Below, piece after piece: positions 41,166 through 51,138 of a DNA stretch of 64,000 nucleotides. The notes beneath the pieces are model-generated. The model had not been told where the DNA came from. It ran no database searches and saw only the letters and a list, made by a program, of their open reading frames with translations. The position numbers and the translations under genes were made by a program. This stretch comes from Colocasia esculenta (Eukaryota > Streptophyta > Magnoliopsida > Alismatales > Araceae). Within the stretch, counting starts at the first letter, position 1; every line of letters starts with the position of its first letter. The stretch covers positions 82,095,960 to 82,159,959 of the forward strand of contig CM024755.1 of assembly GCA_014218235.1 (NCBI GenBank). The letters are read 5' to 3'.

Positions 41166-42482
41166 ATGCTTCAAAATGTCTTTGGCACCCAAAGAAAATT
41201 TCAAATGTACTTCATATGTTTAACTTATTATTATTTTTTACTGTAGTTACCTTTTTTCTGTTTGATAGGATTCGTCCTTCCCGCAAAGAAAGAAAAAGAC
41301 CTACTTGCTACTTCTATCTATCAGCAAGAAACATCGCAAAAGAGGTATGGGCTATCTGTCAGAAGACTTCTCTAGTCTAACATCTTCTTCTTTGCATTAA
41401 ATTTCTGCAGATCTATTCTACTCTTAGTCAACATCTTGGACCTGCTACTGGCACTCTTGGAAGCATGCACCAACTAGAAGATCTTATGTTCCAAGTAGCC
41501 AGTAGACACAATAAGACATCTGTTAGACTGAAGAGAAGGAGAGTAGAAGAAGAAGAAGAGAACCAAGAAACTTCAACAACCATCTGTCAACGGTACTCTA
41601 CACTACTCCATAAAAGGATGAAGCAAAAGCTGAAGATAATAATAAGATAAAACCTGAAGATCTTTCAAGGTGTGTACATATAGTGAACATTCAACTCCAT
41701 ACACACTCAAAGCAAAAGAGGAAGACCTCAAGCCCATTCAAGCCTTTTTCTCTTACTCATTCACTCTCTGTGCGTCTTTGTGTATTTGTGAGAGAATTGG
41801 GGGTTAGCCTAAGAAGAGTCTTTTCTTGTAAACTCTTTCTTTCTTAGGCATCATCTCAGATCAAGCATTTCATTGTTTATCTTGAGCTTGATCAAGGGCT
41901 TTAGGTCCTAGCTTATGTGTTCATACATGGTCCTCTTTTGTTGAGAAGAGAAGACCAGCCGATGTGTTGGGTGTTTGTCTAGCTGTGGAACTGTACACAA
42001 TATTCCTCTTTGGTTGGAAGAGAAAGCTTGCAGTGTAAACATTCCCCTTGTGTTAAGGGATGAACCGCACTGGGGTTTGTACCAGGAGGTTGGCTTCTTG
42101 ACCTATAAGAGAAGTGTGTTGCCTTCTTATCAGGAAAGACAAGAAGACCAGCTTGTGCCTGGTGGTTTGACTAGCTGGAGGTCTGTACCAATAAGTTGCT
42201 TTTGAGCTCGAAAAAGAAGCACCTGATTGAGGTGAAATAGTGGGCTGCCTTCTTTCCCGGAAAGAGAAGAAGACCAACAGGGGCTAGGTCGTTGAACTAC
42301 TCCTATATTTTATCCTTTATTTTGGTGATTTTTTTTTTTATTGAAAAGAGGTCCTCAGGCTCTCAACCAGGAGAGTGCACCCTCCCCTAAAGAGGGAGCA
42401 TGTTCCCACTCCACCAGTGAGTAAACTTGGGCCGAAAATATATAAGGAGAGAAATAGTACAAAGAAACATGGGCATCCCCAG

Positions 42483-43295
42483 CTAAACCAACCTAACATG
42501 CATAAGACCAGATTTATCAATTACCACTGGCCCTTTACAAGGATGAGGAAGGCTATCAGCCCTCCAATAAACATTATTCTGCCTAGAAGAGATTGCAAAG
42601 TTTGCAAGAGAATCTGCCACTTGATTTATTTCTATGTAAACATGGGCCAGCAAAATTCCATTTTGCATGAGAACCCTTCTTGCTTCTCTCCACCATATGA
42701 AAGAACACCAAGACAAAACCTTATCTTCCATGATGGAATTAGTAATAACTTGGGAGTCATAGTAGAAAATAGAAACCCGATAACCAAGAGCAGATGCAAA
42801 GCGTAGGCCATCACTGAGCGCTCTAGTTTCTGCTAACACGCTGGTGCCTACACCATAGAAATGTGCGAAAGCCAAATGCACATTACCCTGAGAATCCCGA
42901 ATACAACCTCCACCACCACAATCTCTAGGATTCCCTTTGCATGTGCCATCAACATTAAGACAAAAATCATGTAAAGGTGGAATCCATCTAACCAGCTTCA
43001 ACTTTTTAGAAGAGCACTGTGGAGCAAAACCAAAGCTGTGAAGGGCCTGCATTTCAGAAGGAGAAGGAGCGACTTTAAAAATAATTTTAGAGAGAGAACG
43101 TGCAATATTATACTTGACATTGCTGATAATGGCCCCAGCAGAAACGATGGTATCATCAAATCTTTTTGCACATCTCCATTTCCAAATCTCCCATATCATG
43201 AGGATAAGACCATAAAGGGAAGCAAAGCCATCAGGAGAGCGGATGTTATTATGCTGGACAAAATTCCACAGGCGGACTGTGACATGAGAGTGCAT
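42483..43295 (-). pseudogene. LINE RNase H-like C-terminal domain
   Basis: A 270-residue frame. The second half holds the plant LINE RNase H: FCLNVDGTCKGNPRDCGGGGCIRDSQG, AETRALSDGLRFA, YYDSQVITN, VYIEINQVADSLANFA. The acidic residues of the D-E-D set are identifiable. The first part (WKWRCAKRFDDTIVS, CSSKKLKLVRWIPP) is the connector from zf-RVT. This is the end of the LINE polyprotein. Confidence 0.9.
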
Positions 43296-43328
43296 GTTGA
43301 TTTTGGGCGATATTAAAGGTTGAAACCA

Positions 43329-43826
43329 TCACCACAAAGTGACAGCACAGTCACTATGAAGAAAAAGATGATCTAAAGTTTCTTGCTGTGGAGAAGAACA
43401 ACAAGAACAGCAGGAGACCATAGGAATGCCAATGTCAGCGATACGGCCATCCACCGGAACAACACGGTTCAGAACCTTCCAAGACAATAAAGATGCCCTG
43501 CGATAGAATGATTTGTGCCAAATCTTGGAAATAGCTGCTCTGTAAACACCAATGGGATGGATCAGGTTGCAAGCTGAACGAGTAGTAAAGGAACCATTAG
43601 AAGAGGCAACCCACATACACCTATCAGCTTCTTCACATAGTACCACGCCATCCATAATAGCCTGAGGAATAATGGAGCGAAGGCGATGGGTATCATCAGA
43701 ATAAACCTCACTCAGAGAGGCAGATTGTCTTCTATCCTCATCAGAGATCATAATAGTATCACAAAGAGAACTATCACCAACCCAGATATCATGAAGAATG
43801 TCAATACTCCTGCCATTGCCATGCAC
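43329..43826 (-). pseudogene. LINE zf-RVT (reverse-transcriptase zinc-binding) domain
   Basis: The 165-residue frame has the HDIWVGD start block, FTTRSACNLIHP, LLSWKVLNRVVPVDGRIADIG, a CCSCC cluster and ETLDHLFLHSDCAVTLW. The C-x2-C and H...C ligands of the family are present. It lies between the RT and the RNase H. Confidence 0.88.
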
Positions 43827-43850
43827 CCATCTAGTGTTATCAATGAGGAT

Positions 43851-44321
43851 CTACTCAGCTTCCATGAAGACAACTTTGGATATCCCAGGGATAAAGGACC
43901 TCTTCGAAGGACGATAGCGCTTTCTTGCATAATTGGCCCATAAAGAGGAGCGATGTCTTATATTCCAGAGCTGCTTAACCACTAAAGAGAGCTGCACATG
44001 ACACAAGCTACGAATGCCCAGGCCACCCTCCATGATGCGCCGCTGAATGGAGGACCAAGCCACCCAATGACGACGACGAAACCCATCAGAACCATCCCAG
44101 AAGAAAGCAGCAGAAACTTTCTCAAAGTAATTAATGATGGATTTCGGGATATAAGATGCCGCTTCTAGATAAACAGGAAGAGAAGAGATAACAGAATTAA
44201 GCAACGTGACCCTGCCCGCTTGAGAAAGCAATTTGGATTTCCAAATATTTAGTTTACCATTTAATTTATCCACCAGAAATTTAAAATCAGCATTAAGAAG
44301 TCTCCCTGATTTAAGAAACAC
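43851..44321 (-). pseudogene. LINE RT connector region
   Basis: The frame FLVDKLNGKLNIWKSKLLSQAGRVTLLNSVISSLPVYLEA ... FFWDGSDGFRRRHWVAWSSIQRRIMEGGLGIRSL is the standard segment after the RT core of plant L1 elements. A stop at about 43850 separates it from zf-RVT. Confidence 0.9.
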
Positions 44322-44441
44322 ACCCAGGTAAGAAAGACACTCGCTTTGCCTCCAAAAACCAGTAGCGTGTTGAATTCTGGATATGGTGGAAGCAAATGCC
44401 TTGTGAGAAATAAGAAAGCAGCTCTTGGCAGGGTTGATATG

Positions 44442-45074
44442 CTAATCAGAAGGTGCGTAAGCTTGTAGGAACTCCATCAAACGATTAATATTTTTGATGC
44501 TGCCATTCAAGAAAACCAGCGTATCATCGGTATATAAAAGATGGGTAGGGGAAGGACAGCCCCTGGGACCAGCATAAGGACAAAGGAGGCCTGTGGTAAC
44601 CATATTCTTGATACCTCTGCTGAGGACTTCTTCCATGATAATAAACAAAGCCGGGGCAATAGGATCACCTTGACGTAAGCCCCTGGAGGATTTAAAATAG
44701 CCAGTATGGGAGCCATTAAAAAGAACTGAGAACCAACAGTTAGACACCATCATACCAATAAGAGATATAAATCTGGAGGAGAAACGAAACTTCTTAAGAA
44801 CCGCAAAAAGGAAATCCCATTCCAAAATGTCATACGCCTTTTTAATATCCAATTTGAAGATGACATTATTGCCTCTAACTTTCCGGGAAATATCCTTGAC
44901 CATCTGCCTAGCCATAGAAACATTGTCCAGAATATATCTTCCCCTAACAAAGGCCCCCTGCTCTTCGGATATAATCATAGGCAGAATACTAGTGAGTCTG
45001 TCACATAGGATTTTAGAAACAATCTTATTGCAAAAGTTACAGAGACTGACAAGTTTGAACTCATTGAAGGACAT
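44442..45074 (-). pseudogene. LINE reverse transcriptase core
   Basis: The 210-residue frame has FKLVSLCNFCNKIVSKILCDRL, EEQGAFVRGRYILDN, FKLDIKKAYDILEWDFL, SRGLRQGDPIAPALFIIMEEVLSR and LLYTDDTLVFL. The catalytic block reads YTDD instead of the usual YADD. Both aspartates are present. The upstream (N-terminal) RT part is in another frame. Confidence 0.9.
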
Positions 45075-45590
45075 AGGATGAGTCTTCTTCAGAATAAGAG
45101 CAACAAGAGTGGAGGTGATACCTTTGACAAAAGAGAACCCTTAGAAAAAGCCCTTAACTGCAGCATACACATCGCCTCCCACTATATCCGAGCAAGTTGT
45201 AAAGAAAGAGCCTGTGAAGCCATCAGGACCTGGAGCGCTAGCACCATTAAGGTTCCACACAGATCGCTTAGCTTCCTCCATATTAGGAATAGCACACAAA
45301 GTCTTGTTTTGATCAGCAGAAATCATATCCGGGATAACACTAAGAATATTATCATGGATTTGGTGATCCGTAGTTTGAAGCAAAGTCTCAAAGAAGGAAA
45401 CAACCTCCTTAGCAAGAACCTCCTGATTATCACACCACTGACCATTCACCTGAAGCTTGGCTATGTGATTTTTTCTTCTGTTACCATGGACCACAGCGTG
45501 ATAAAAAGCAGAGTTTTATCACCATCATCCAGCCAGTTAATACGAGTGTTTTGAGCCCAAAAAACCTCAACACATTGATGTTTACCATAA
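45075..45590 (-). pseudogene. LINE endonuclease-RT linker, 5' end of the surviving element
   Basis: The frame 45141-45494 carries VHGNRRKNHIAKLQVNGQW and GASAPGPDGFTGSFF. The preceding WLDDGDK block lies at about 45510-45540 in another frame. Coding similarity disappears near 45590, marking the 5' truncation. Confidence 0.85.
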
Positions 45591-46125
45591 AATATCATTA
45601 ATATATTTTATATCATGTTTTTCCCATGAATACAATATATTCTTGAATTATGATTAAAGATTTACACTGAATTTCAATTTCGTCATGCATGTTTTAATCA
45701 TGTTCAGTCGAAGCTAATTTTGCCATATCCGAAGCTACACTTCGTCATATTTGAAGTCCACTTCGTCATATACGAAGCTGGCACTTCGTCATGCATGTTT
45801 TGATCATGTTCAGTCGAAGCTAGCTTCATCATATCCGAAGCTACACTTCGTCATATCCGAAGTCCACTTCATCATATACGAAACTGGCACTTCGTCATGC
45901 ATGTTTTGGTCGTGATCAGTCGAAGTTCAACTTCGTCATATCCGAAGCTATATACGAAGTTCACTTCGACTGACTGTGTGTTTAACTTCGACTGACTATG
46001 TTGTTTTGATTAAATACAATTGCTTAATTAATGAGTGCATATCCATATGCATTAATAATCTTTAATTGCACTATAATAATATCACAGAAGAATAAATTTT
46101 ATAAACACTATGTTTGGATGGTGCA
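45591..46125 (+). repeat. Repeat H copy 2, continuation after the LINE
   Basis: It resumes with AT-rich sequence and the CGAAG array. Its first 40 bp lie at 42290-42328 (GTTGAACTACTCCTATATTTT...GGTGAT). It ends near 46125, where unrelated sequence starts. Confidence 0.6.
45690..45990. repeat. CGAAG array in repeat H copy 2 with 106-bp superperiod
   Basis: CGAAG sites (one C-to-T) start at 45709, 45730, 45752 and 45773, then 45815, 45836, 45858 and 45879, then 45921, 45943 and 45955. Steps are 21-22 bp except the last. Blocks start 106 bp apart. TCATGCATG separates blocks. Confidence 0.88.
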
Positions 46126-46344
46126 TGTCACGTCCCGAGAATTACGCAGTGGATATTATTGATAAATTAAAGTCGATATTTCGAGACGTGGACAGTCGGC
46201 AAATAAGCCTCTAGCTAGCACACACTAAATGACAATCATGTAATGATCAGACCCAAGACATGCAACTAACATGAAAAACACCATGAAAGTGATTGACTTA
46301 AACATTGCTAAATCATACAATGTATATCACTAACAATGTATTTG
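46126..46344. repeat. Short gypsy-LTR-like fragment
   Basis: It begins TGTCACGTCCCGAGAATTACGC, a form common at plant gypsy LTR starts; it is broken off after about 220 bp by element F. There is no coding content. Confidence 0.4.
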
Positions 46345-46429
46345 CATGTAGGTGCACAAGCATGAAACATGGAGCATTGAAGAGGCATTGAAGAAATGAG
46401 CAAAAGCACAAATATCTGTCAAAGAGGTG

Positions 46430-46712
46430 TATCTGTCGACAGATGCAATGTACCTGTCGACAGATTCACACAGTCATTCCAAGACAGAACTCAGGTTTGC
46501 ATCTCTGAGTGCATCTGTCGACAGATGCAATGTACCTGTCGACAGATACACACAGTCAACCCAGGACAGAGCTCAGGTTTTCTATTCCTGAGTGCATCTG
46601 TCGACAGATGCAAACTGCCTGTCGACAGATACACTCAGAAACTCAATTTCCTGAAACCCAGTTCTCAGCCTGAGTGCGCCTGTCGACAGATGCAAGTGCA
46701 CCTGTCGACAGA
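46430..46712. repeat. Paired CTGTCGACAG palindromes in 82-bp repeats, copia F LTR
   Basis: GTCGAC cores start at 46435/46456, 46517/46538, 46600/46621 and 46682/46704. Within-pair spacing is 21 or 22 bp, and the pair-to-pair step is 82-83 bp. 46510-46529 is a perfect 20-bp palindrome (TGCATCTGTCGACAGATGCA). Confidence 0.95.
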
Positions 46713-46798
46713 CGACGGAAACATAAGATTTTGAGTTTCCAAATCCGGCCCCCACTTGGGTGTTTCCTTCCTCCACGACCCCCACCTTTACCTAACAC

Positions 46799-46806
46799 TA
46801 TATAAG
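46799..46806 (+). promoter_or_regulatory. Probable TATA box of copia F LTR
   Basis: TATATAAG occurs in ACACTATATAAGCATCC, about 90 bp after the palindrome array and 740 bp before the PBS. It is a plausible Pol II promoter, placing the array just upstream like an enhancer. Confidence 0.6.
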
Positions 46807-47549
46807 CATCCTTTTGGAGCCAAATTCGCAGAGAGCAGCCTCCCATCCAAGAGCCTCCAAGGGATCAAGAGAAAAAGCCCCAAATTGCTGCTCTGCTTCA
46901 ACTTTCCGCCCAGATCGTCGTGGAATCACCATCTATGCGGAGCTGAAGCCGGATCGTCGTCAATTCAACCTTCTACATCGATCAATCTACATCCAATCGA
47001 AGTTTGAAGAGCGTTTGGACGATCCACGAGAAGAATTCCAACCGGATTTGTTCCCTAATTCCTAATTCTTCTCCATCTCATAATTTCCATTCCATCGTGT
47101 GTGTGTGTGGTTGTATTTTGAGCATCCCTTGTGCTTGATTCACGTATTTGTGGTTGTTCTGATCGTGTTTCATCAGACAATGTGTGTGTGGTTGAGTTGT
47201 TGTGTTGAACTCGCTCATAAGCAGTCGTTTCTACGTGTGTGTGTGGACGGTGGATGTAGGATACACGAGTTGTGTACTCCGAACCACCTTAAATCATCGT
47301 GTTCTGTGGTTTGTTCGCAGTTTGCGATAGATGATTGGTAGGCACGGTGTTCATACGCACGTTTGATTCCCTGTTCTCATTTAGATCAACTCAAGCGGTC
47401 TCATACTTAATCGAATTCTAATCAAATTTCATTAAGATCGTTGTAGCATCGAAAAGAAGCCATCAATAGTTTTAAATTGCCGTAATCTATTCAACCCCCC
47501 CCCCCCCTTCTAGATTACTGTATTGTGTATTTCCGCATAACCCTTCAAT

Positions 47550-47561
47550 TGGTATCAGAGC
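47550..47561 (+). other. PBS of copia F (tRNA-iMet)
   Basis: TGGTATCAGAGC lies 2 bp after the LTR end. Confidence 0.95.
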
Positions 47562-47622
47562 GGGTTTCTCCGATTTACTGTTTTTCGTCATTTGATCTAG
47601 CGATCAAGAGATTTTCGATCTT

Positions 47623-49014
47623 ATGGATTCTAGCAAAGGGTATATGGCCGAGGGACATTTAGTAACCAGGCCACCCTATTTTGATGGCACTGACTATCCT
47701 TATTGGAAAAACCGTATGCAGGTATTTTTGAGAGCTCAAAATTACGAGCTGTGGAAGATAGTCAGCAAGGGACCATATGTGTTGCCCAAGGACGAAGACA
47801 CCTGGACGAAAGACCAAATAGCTAAAGGAACTCTCAACTGGAGCGCACTAAACATTATGCAATGTGCGGTGCATCCAAAGGAATTTTCAAGAGTCTCCAC
47901 ATGCTCAACAGCAAAGGAGATGTGGGACAAACTTGAACTCATTTACGAAGGTACGTCCGAGGTAAGGGAAACTAAAGTTAGCATGTTAGTGTCTGAATAT
48001 GAAATGTTCAAGATGAAAACTGATGAAACCATATCAGACATGTTTGCAAGATTCATGATAATAGTTAACGGGCTTAAAGGTCTTAAGAAGGAATACTCTG
48101 AAAGTGACTTAGTAAGAAAGATCCTTCGATCTCTTACTTCATCTTGGAATACTAAGGCCACTGTCATTGAGGATTCCAAAGACCTTTCCAAAATGAAATT
48201 CGATGAACTAATTGGCTCCTTAATGACATATGAAATCAACATCAAAAGAAAAGAATTAGAAGAAAATCCTAGGAAGTCAATTGCTCTAAAAGCATCCAAC
48301 AAAACATCAACAAGCTCCAAGAAATCCATTCAACAAGATAGTGATGAGCAAGAAACATCTAGTGAGAGTGATGATGGTGAAATGGCAATGCTCACTAGAC
48401 AATTCAAGAAATTTCTGAAGTTCAAAAGGAGAGACACAGGTAACTCTAAACCCTTTCAAAAGAAAATTTTTTCACAGAAATATGAGTCCAACAAAAAATC
48501 CGACATTGTTTGTTATGAATGCAAGAAACAAGGGCACATGAGAGGAGAATGCCCAGAACTCAAGAAGAAGCTGAAGAAGGAAAAACTCACCTCCAGAAAG
48601 GCCAAAGCAATGTTGGCCACCTGGAGTGATGAAGATGAAGATGAAGATGCACAAGAAACATCCGATGATGAAGAAGTGAAATGCTTGATGGCTAGGAGTG
48701 ATGACTCCAGCGAGGTAAATTTCTCATTTGATGATTTCACTGCAAGTGAATGGGAGGAAGCATACACTACCTTATTTGAAAAATTTTGTGAATATAGATC
48801 TGAAAATAGAGCATTAAAAAAGAAATGCAACTCCCTTGTGCATGATAAGAACAATGATGAACGAATTGCATTCCTGACAAAAGAATTGGAAATGATGAAA
48901 GTTGATGAAAAGACTCATAATGAAGAAATGGATTGCTTGAAAATGAAATTGCAAGAAACACAAAAAGAAAAAGACTGTTTAAGCCATTCCATTGAATTCT
49001 TTCAAGAAGAATAA
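47623..49014 (+). CDS. Copia F gag polyprotein
   Basis: A 463-residue open frame with start MDSSKGYMAEGH. The gag N-terminal block RPPYFDGTDYPYWKNRM lies near residue 20. The UBN2-type core follows (TAKEMWDKLELIYEGTSEVRETK, MFARFMIIVNGLKGL, SDLVRKILRSL, DELIGSLMTYE). An acidic Ser/Asp/Glu stretch and the knuckle CYECKKQGHMRGEC lie near residue 295, and a Lys/Glu-rich coiled coil forms the end. It stops at TAA 49012-49014; coiled-coil coding similarity continues beyond, so the stop is premature. It should bind and package element RNA. The start lies 62 bp after the PBS, with no earlier in-frame ATG. Confidence 0.93.
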   Translation: MDSSKGYMAEGHLVTRPPYFDGTDYPYWKNRMQVFLRAQNYELWKIVSKGPYVLPKDEDTWTKDQIAKGTLNWSALNIMQCAVHPKEFSRVSTCSTAKEMWDKLELIYEGTSEVRETKVSMLVSEYEMFKMKTDETISDMFARFMIIVNGLKGLKKEYSESDLVRKILRSLTSSWNTKATVIEDSKDLSKMKFDELIGSLMTYEINIKRKELEENPRKSIALKASNKTSTSSKKSIQQDSDEQETSSESDDGEMAMLTRQFKKFLKFKRRDTGNSKPFQKKIFSQKYESNKKSDIVCYECKKQGHMRGECPELKKKLKKEKLTSRKAKAMLATWSDEDEDEDAQETSDDEEVKCLMARSDDSSEVNFSFDDFTASEWEEAYTTLFEKFCEYRSENRALKKKCNSLVHDKNNDERIAFLTKELEMMKVDEKTHNEEMDCLKMKLQETQKEKDCLSHSIEFFQEE

Positions 49015-49565
49015 TTGGAAACCAAGAAAAAGTTGGAACAAACTGAAAAGGAATTGAAAGAAAAATCTGAGGACTTAATGAAATTTGTAAAAGGGAAGCA
49101 AAATCTAGATGCGGTTTTGGGCGCCAAATACATGTAACCAAGCATGGATTAGGATATCAACCTGTCAAACAAAAGAAAATAGGAGAGTCATTGATAACTT
49201 CATTTGTTGATCCTAGCCCAAGCACAAGCAAGCATGTTCCCACAAAGCATAACTCAAGACAGTCTCAGACCAAGGCAATGCAACTTAAACAAAATGTTCC
49301 CAACAAACAAAAGAAAAAGCCACCTGTCGACAGATGCAATGGTGCCTGTCAACAGACAAGAACAGTTTCAACTAATAAACAGTCTAACAAGCAACAAAAA
49401 TTGAAAAGAAAATTCCTTCATGCAATGTATGCAAAAAGATTGGTCATGATGAAAAACAATGCTGGAATAATCCAAAGAAACAAAAATTCAAACAAGTTTG
49501 GATTCCTAAACATCTACTTTGTTGCATGAATGAAATTTTGGGACCCAAAGTAATTTGGGTACCAA
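49015..49565 (+). pseudogene. Copia F gag-protease linker with second zinc knuckle
   Basis: Coiled-coil residues continue to about 49130. A basic linker follows that contains CCTGTCGACAGATGCAATGG at 49323-49342 with a GTCAAC partner 22 bp on. In another frame 49421-49462 encodes a second complete CCHC knuckle, CNVCKKIGHDEKQC. At least two frame changes and two stops prevent a continuous reading. Confidence 0.8.
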
Positions 49566-49571
49566 AACCTC

Positions 49572-49946
49572 TTGTCTGATCCACATTTGCAGGAATGCCT
49601 AGCAGCCCAACATCAAAACAAATGGTACTTGGATAGCGGCTGTTCGAGGCACATGACGGGAGACAAAGGTAAATTCTGTTTCCTAGTGGAGAAAGACGGA
49701 GGACAAGTCATTTTTGGAGGTAACAACAAAGGCCAAATCATTGGCACAGGTAATGTTGGTAAGTCTACCTTCAATTCAATTGAAAATGTACTATTGGTTG
49801 ATGGCCTTAATCACAACTTGCTTAGCATAAGTCAATTGTGTGATAGAGGTCACAACGTCATGTTTGAATCTAATTCATGTCAAATTGTTGATAAAGAAAC
49901 AGGAAGTGTAAAATTTTCTGGAAAAAGAGTGAATAACATTACTTAG
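49572..49946 (+). pseudogene. Copia F protease
   Basis: The frame has QNKWYLDSGCSRHMTGDKGKF with the D-S-G active site, then FGGNNKGQIIGTGNVG and LVDGLNHNLLSISQLCDRGH, typical of copia protease. A frame change at about 49944 separates it from the pre-integrase zinc finger. Confidence 0.9.
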
Positions 49947-50571
49947 TTGACTTAGATGATCCAGAAAATGACAACTTGTGTCTTGTTGCAAATAGACAGG
50001 ATGAATTGACCCTGTGGCATCGTAGGCTTGGCCATGCGAGCTACAACGTGTTGCACAAGATCATGAAGCTCAAATTGGTAAGTGGACTTCCTGACATTTC
50101 TTTTAACAACAATGAAAGTTTTTGTGATGCATGTGCACAGGGAAAATAGACCCGGAAGTCCTTCAAATCTAAAGCACCGGTAAGCACATCCAAACCATAT
50201 GAACTGTTGCACATGGACCTTTTTGGACCAACTAGAACTCTAAGTCTCAATGGCAAACGTTTTGGTTTTGTCATTGTAGATGATTTTTCTAGGTTCACAT
50301 GGGTCAAATTCTTGGCACACAAAAGTGAAACACTTTCAATCTTCCAAGAATTCTTTAACAAGATTGAGCATGGCAATGTGAATAAAATATGCTCAATCCG
50401 CACCGATCACGGGGGAGAATTTGATAACAATGCATTTTCTGATTTTTGCAGGCATCAAGGGATTGAACATCTGTTCTCTTCCCCAAGGACTCCAGAACAA
50501 ATGGAGTAGTGGAGAGGAAAAACAGAACATTGGTGGAAATGGCTCGCACTCTTCTAGTTGAAGGCCAACTT
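49947..50571 (+). pseudogene. Copia F integrase, truncated
   Basis: The GAG-pre-integrase finger LWHRRLGHAS ... CDACAQGK is followed by a TAG near 50147. The core frame 50207-50509 has HMDLFGPTRT, IVDDFSRFTWVKFL, RTDHGGEFDN and SSPRTPEQ. One missing base near 50499 shifts the catalytic-Glu block (VVERKNRTLVEMARTLL) into another frame. Similarity ends at about 50571. Confidence 0.88.
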
Positions 50572-51138
50572 GTAGACGTTATTTTTCGGTGACGACGTCC
50601 ACAATCATCTTGGCGAAAAGAAGTGAACGGGAAAATGATGATGTGATCGCCAGGGACTTTTTACCTCCGCCCGGAGGAGATGTGATCGGGTAACGCCTCG
50701 ATGTGGAGATGATGGATTCTTCACTCCTCCTCCTTCGGCCGGCCAAAGGGTGAGGGCTCCACGGTATAGCTTTAACTCTCCTGCGTGAAAAACATCAAAA
50801 AAGAAAACCCATTAGACTGCCAATAGTGTAGAAAATGTTCATGCGCGAGAGATAAAACATATAATCAGGGGCATGCTTACCAGATGGAGGCTTGAGAGGG
50901 AAGACGGCCAAATGCTATGGCTGCTTCCCTCCCTCCTTTTTTTTATAAAAGAAACCCCTTAAGATGGGTGTGGAAGGGAGCTTACGTGAATGTGTGCATC
51001 AATGTGACTATCATGCAACACATGTATGGCGAAAAGTTAAAATAAATAGAGAGGAGAAAGAGAAGGAAGTCCCTGTCTATACAGGTGCCGTGGGTGATCT
51101 TGATCTCCTGAAAAATATGAACGTTGTCGGGCAACTCG
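50572..51138. other. Unassigned sequence between copia F and the ORF at 51139
   Basis: The sequence is moderately GC-rich with no recognisable domain. It includes TTCGGCCGGCCAAAGG near 50733 and a T-rich run at 50938-50945. It could be host intergenic or transcribed sequence. Confidence 0.3.

Larger units (their letters stand above)
40211..42290 (+). repeat. LTR-like repeat H, copy 1
   Basis: It starts TGTTGAACC at 40211. It contains a CGAAG/CTTCG array (from 40372), an ATCGATT array (40868-41165), a purine-rich GAAGAAG stretch (41540-41570) and a terminal part with repeated GAAGACCAGC-type units (41945, 42133, 42270). A second copy of the start begins at 42290. I found no PBS after it, so it may be a solo or tandem LTR. 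Lineage is unassigned; the TGTTGAAC start resembles copia LTRs. Confidence 0.55.
42329..45590 (-). mobile_element. L1-type LINE, 5'-truncated, minus strand
   Basis: Reverse transcriptase, zf-RVT and RNase H are in minus-strand order, ending in a poly(A) that appears as an 11-base T run at 42329-42339. It interrupts copy 2 of repeat H after GGTGAT. The endonuclease domain and ORF1 are absent, so it is 5'-truncated. I could not identify a clean target duplication, and the right boundary is approximate. Confidence 0.88.
46345..47547 (+). repeat. 5' LTR of copia F
   Basis: It ends CCTTCA at 47547 next to the PBS. It contains the palindrome array (46430-46712), a TATA box and a 13-base C run at 47495-47507 just before TTCTAGATTAC. 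The 5' boundary is not marked by a clear TG terminus. Confidence 0.8.
46345..50571 (+). mobile_element. Ty1/copia element F (plus strand), 3'-truncated in integrase
   Basis: LTR, iMet PBS, gag, protease and integrase are in plus orientation. Sequence similarity stops at about 50571, inside the integrase, so RT, RNase H and the 3' LTR are missing. The gag is clearly related to that of D. The left LTR boundary is approximate. Confidence 0.9.

Noticed and set aside
42329..42339. T run as a transcription terminator for an adjacent Pol III gene
   Set aside because: It is the poly(A) tail of the minus-strand LINE, directly following its RNase H end.
46430..46712. CRISPR-like array (regular repeats and spacers)
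   Set aside because: The repeats lie in a plant LTR, are paired palindromes with near-identical intervening sequence, and there are no cas genes.
46799..47341. Small protein-like frames in the LTR/leader of copia F (46814-47065, 47099-47341)
   Set aside because: They lie between the TATA box and PBS in the transcribed LTR leader, with no domain and no relation to the gag frame.
49321..49360. A recent LTR fragment inserted into the coding linker of copia F
   Set aside because: Only one palindrome pair of about 40 bp matches. The flanks keep coding-like character on both sides, so an inserted LTR piece is not supported, although template switching cannot be excluded.
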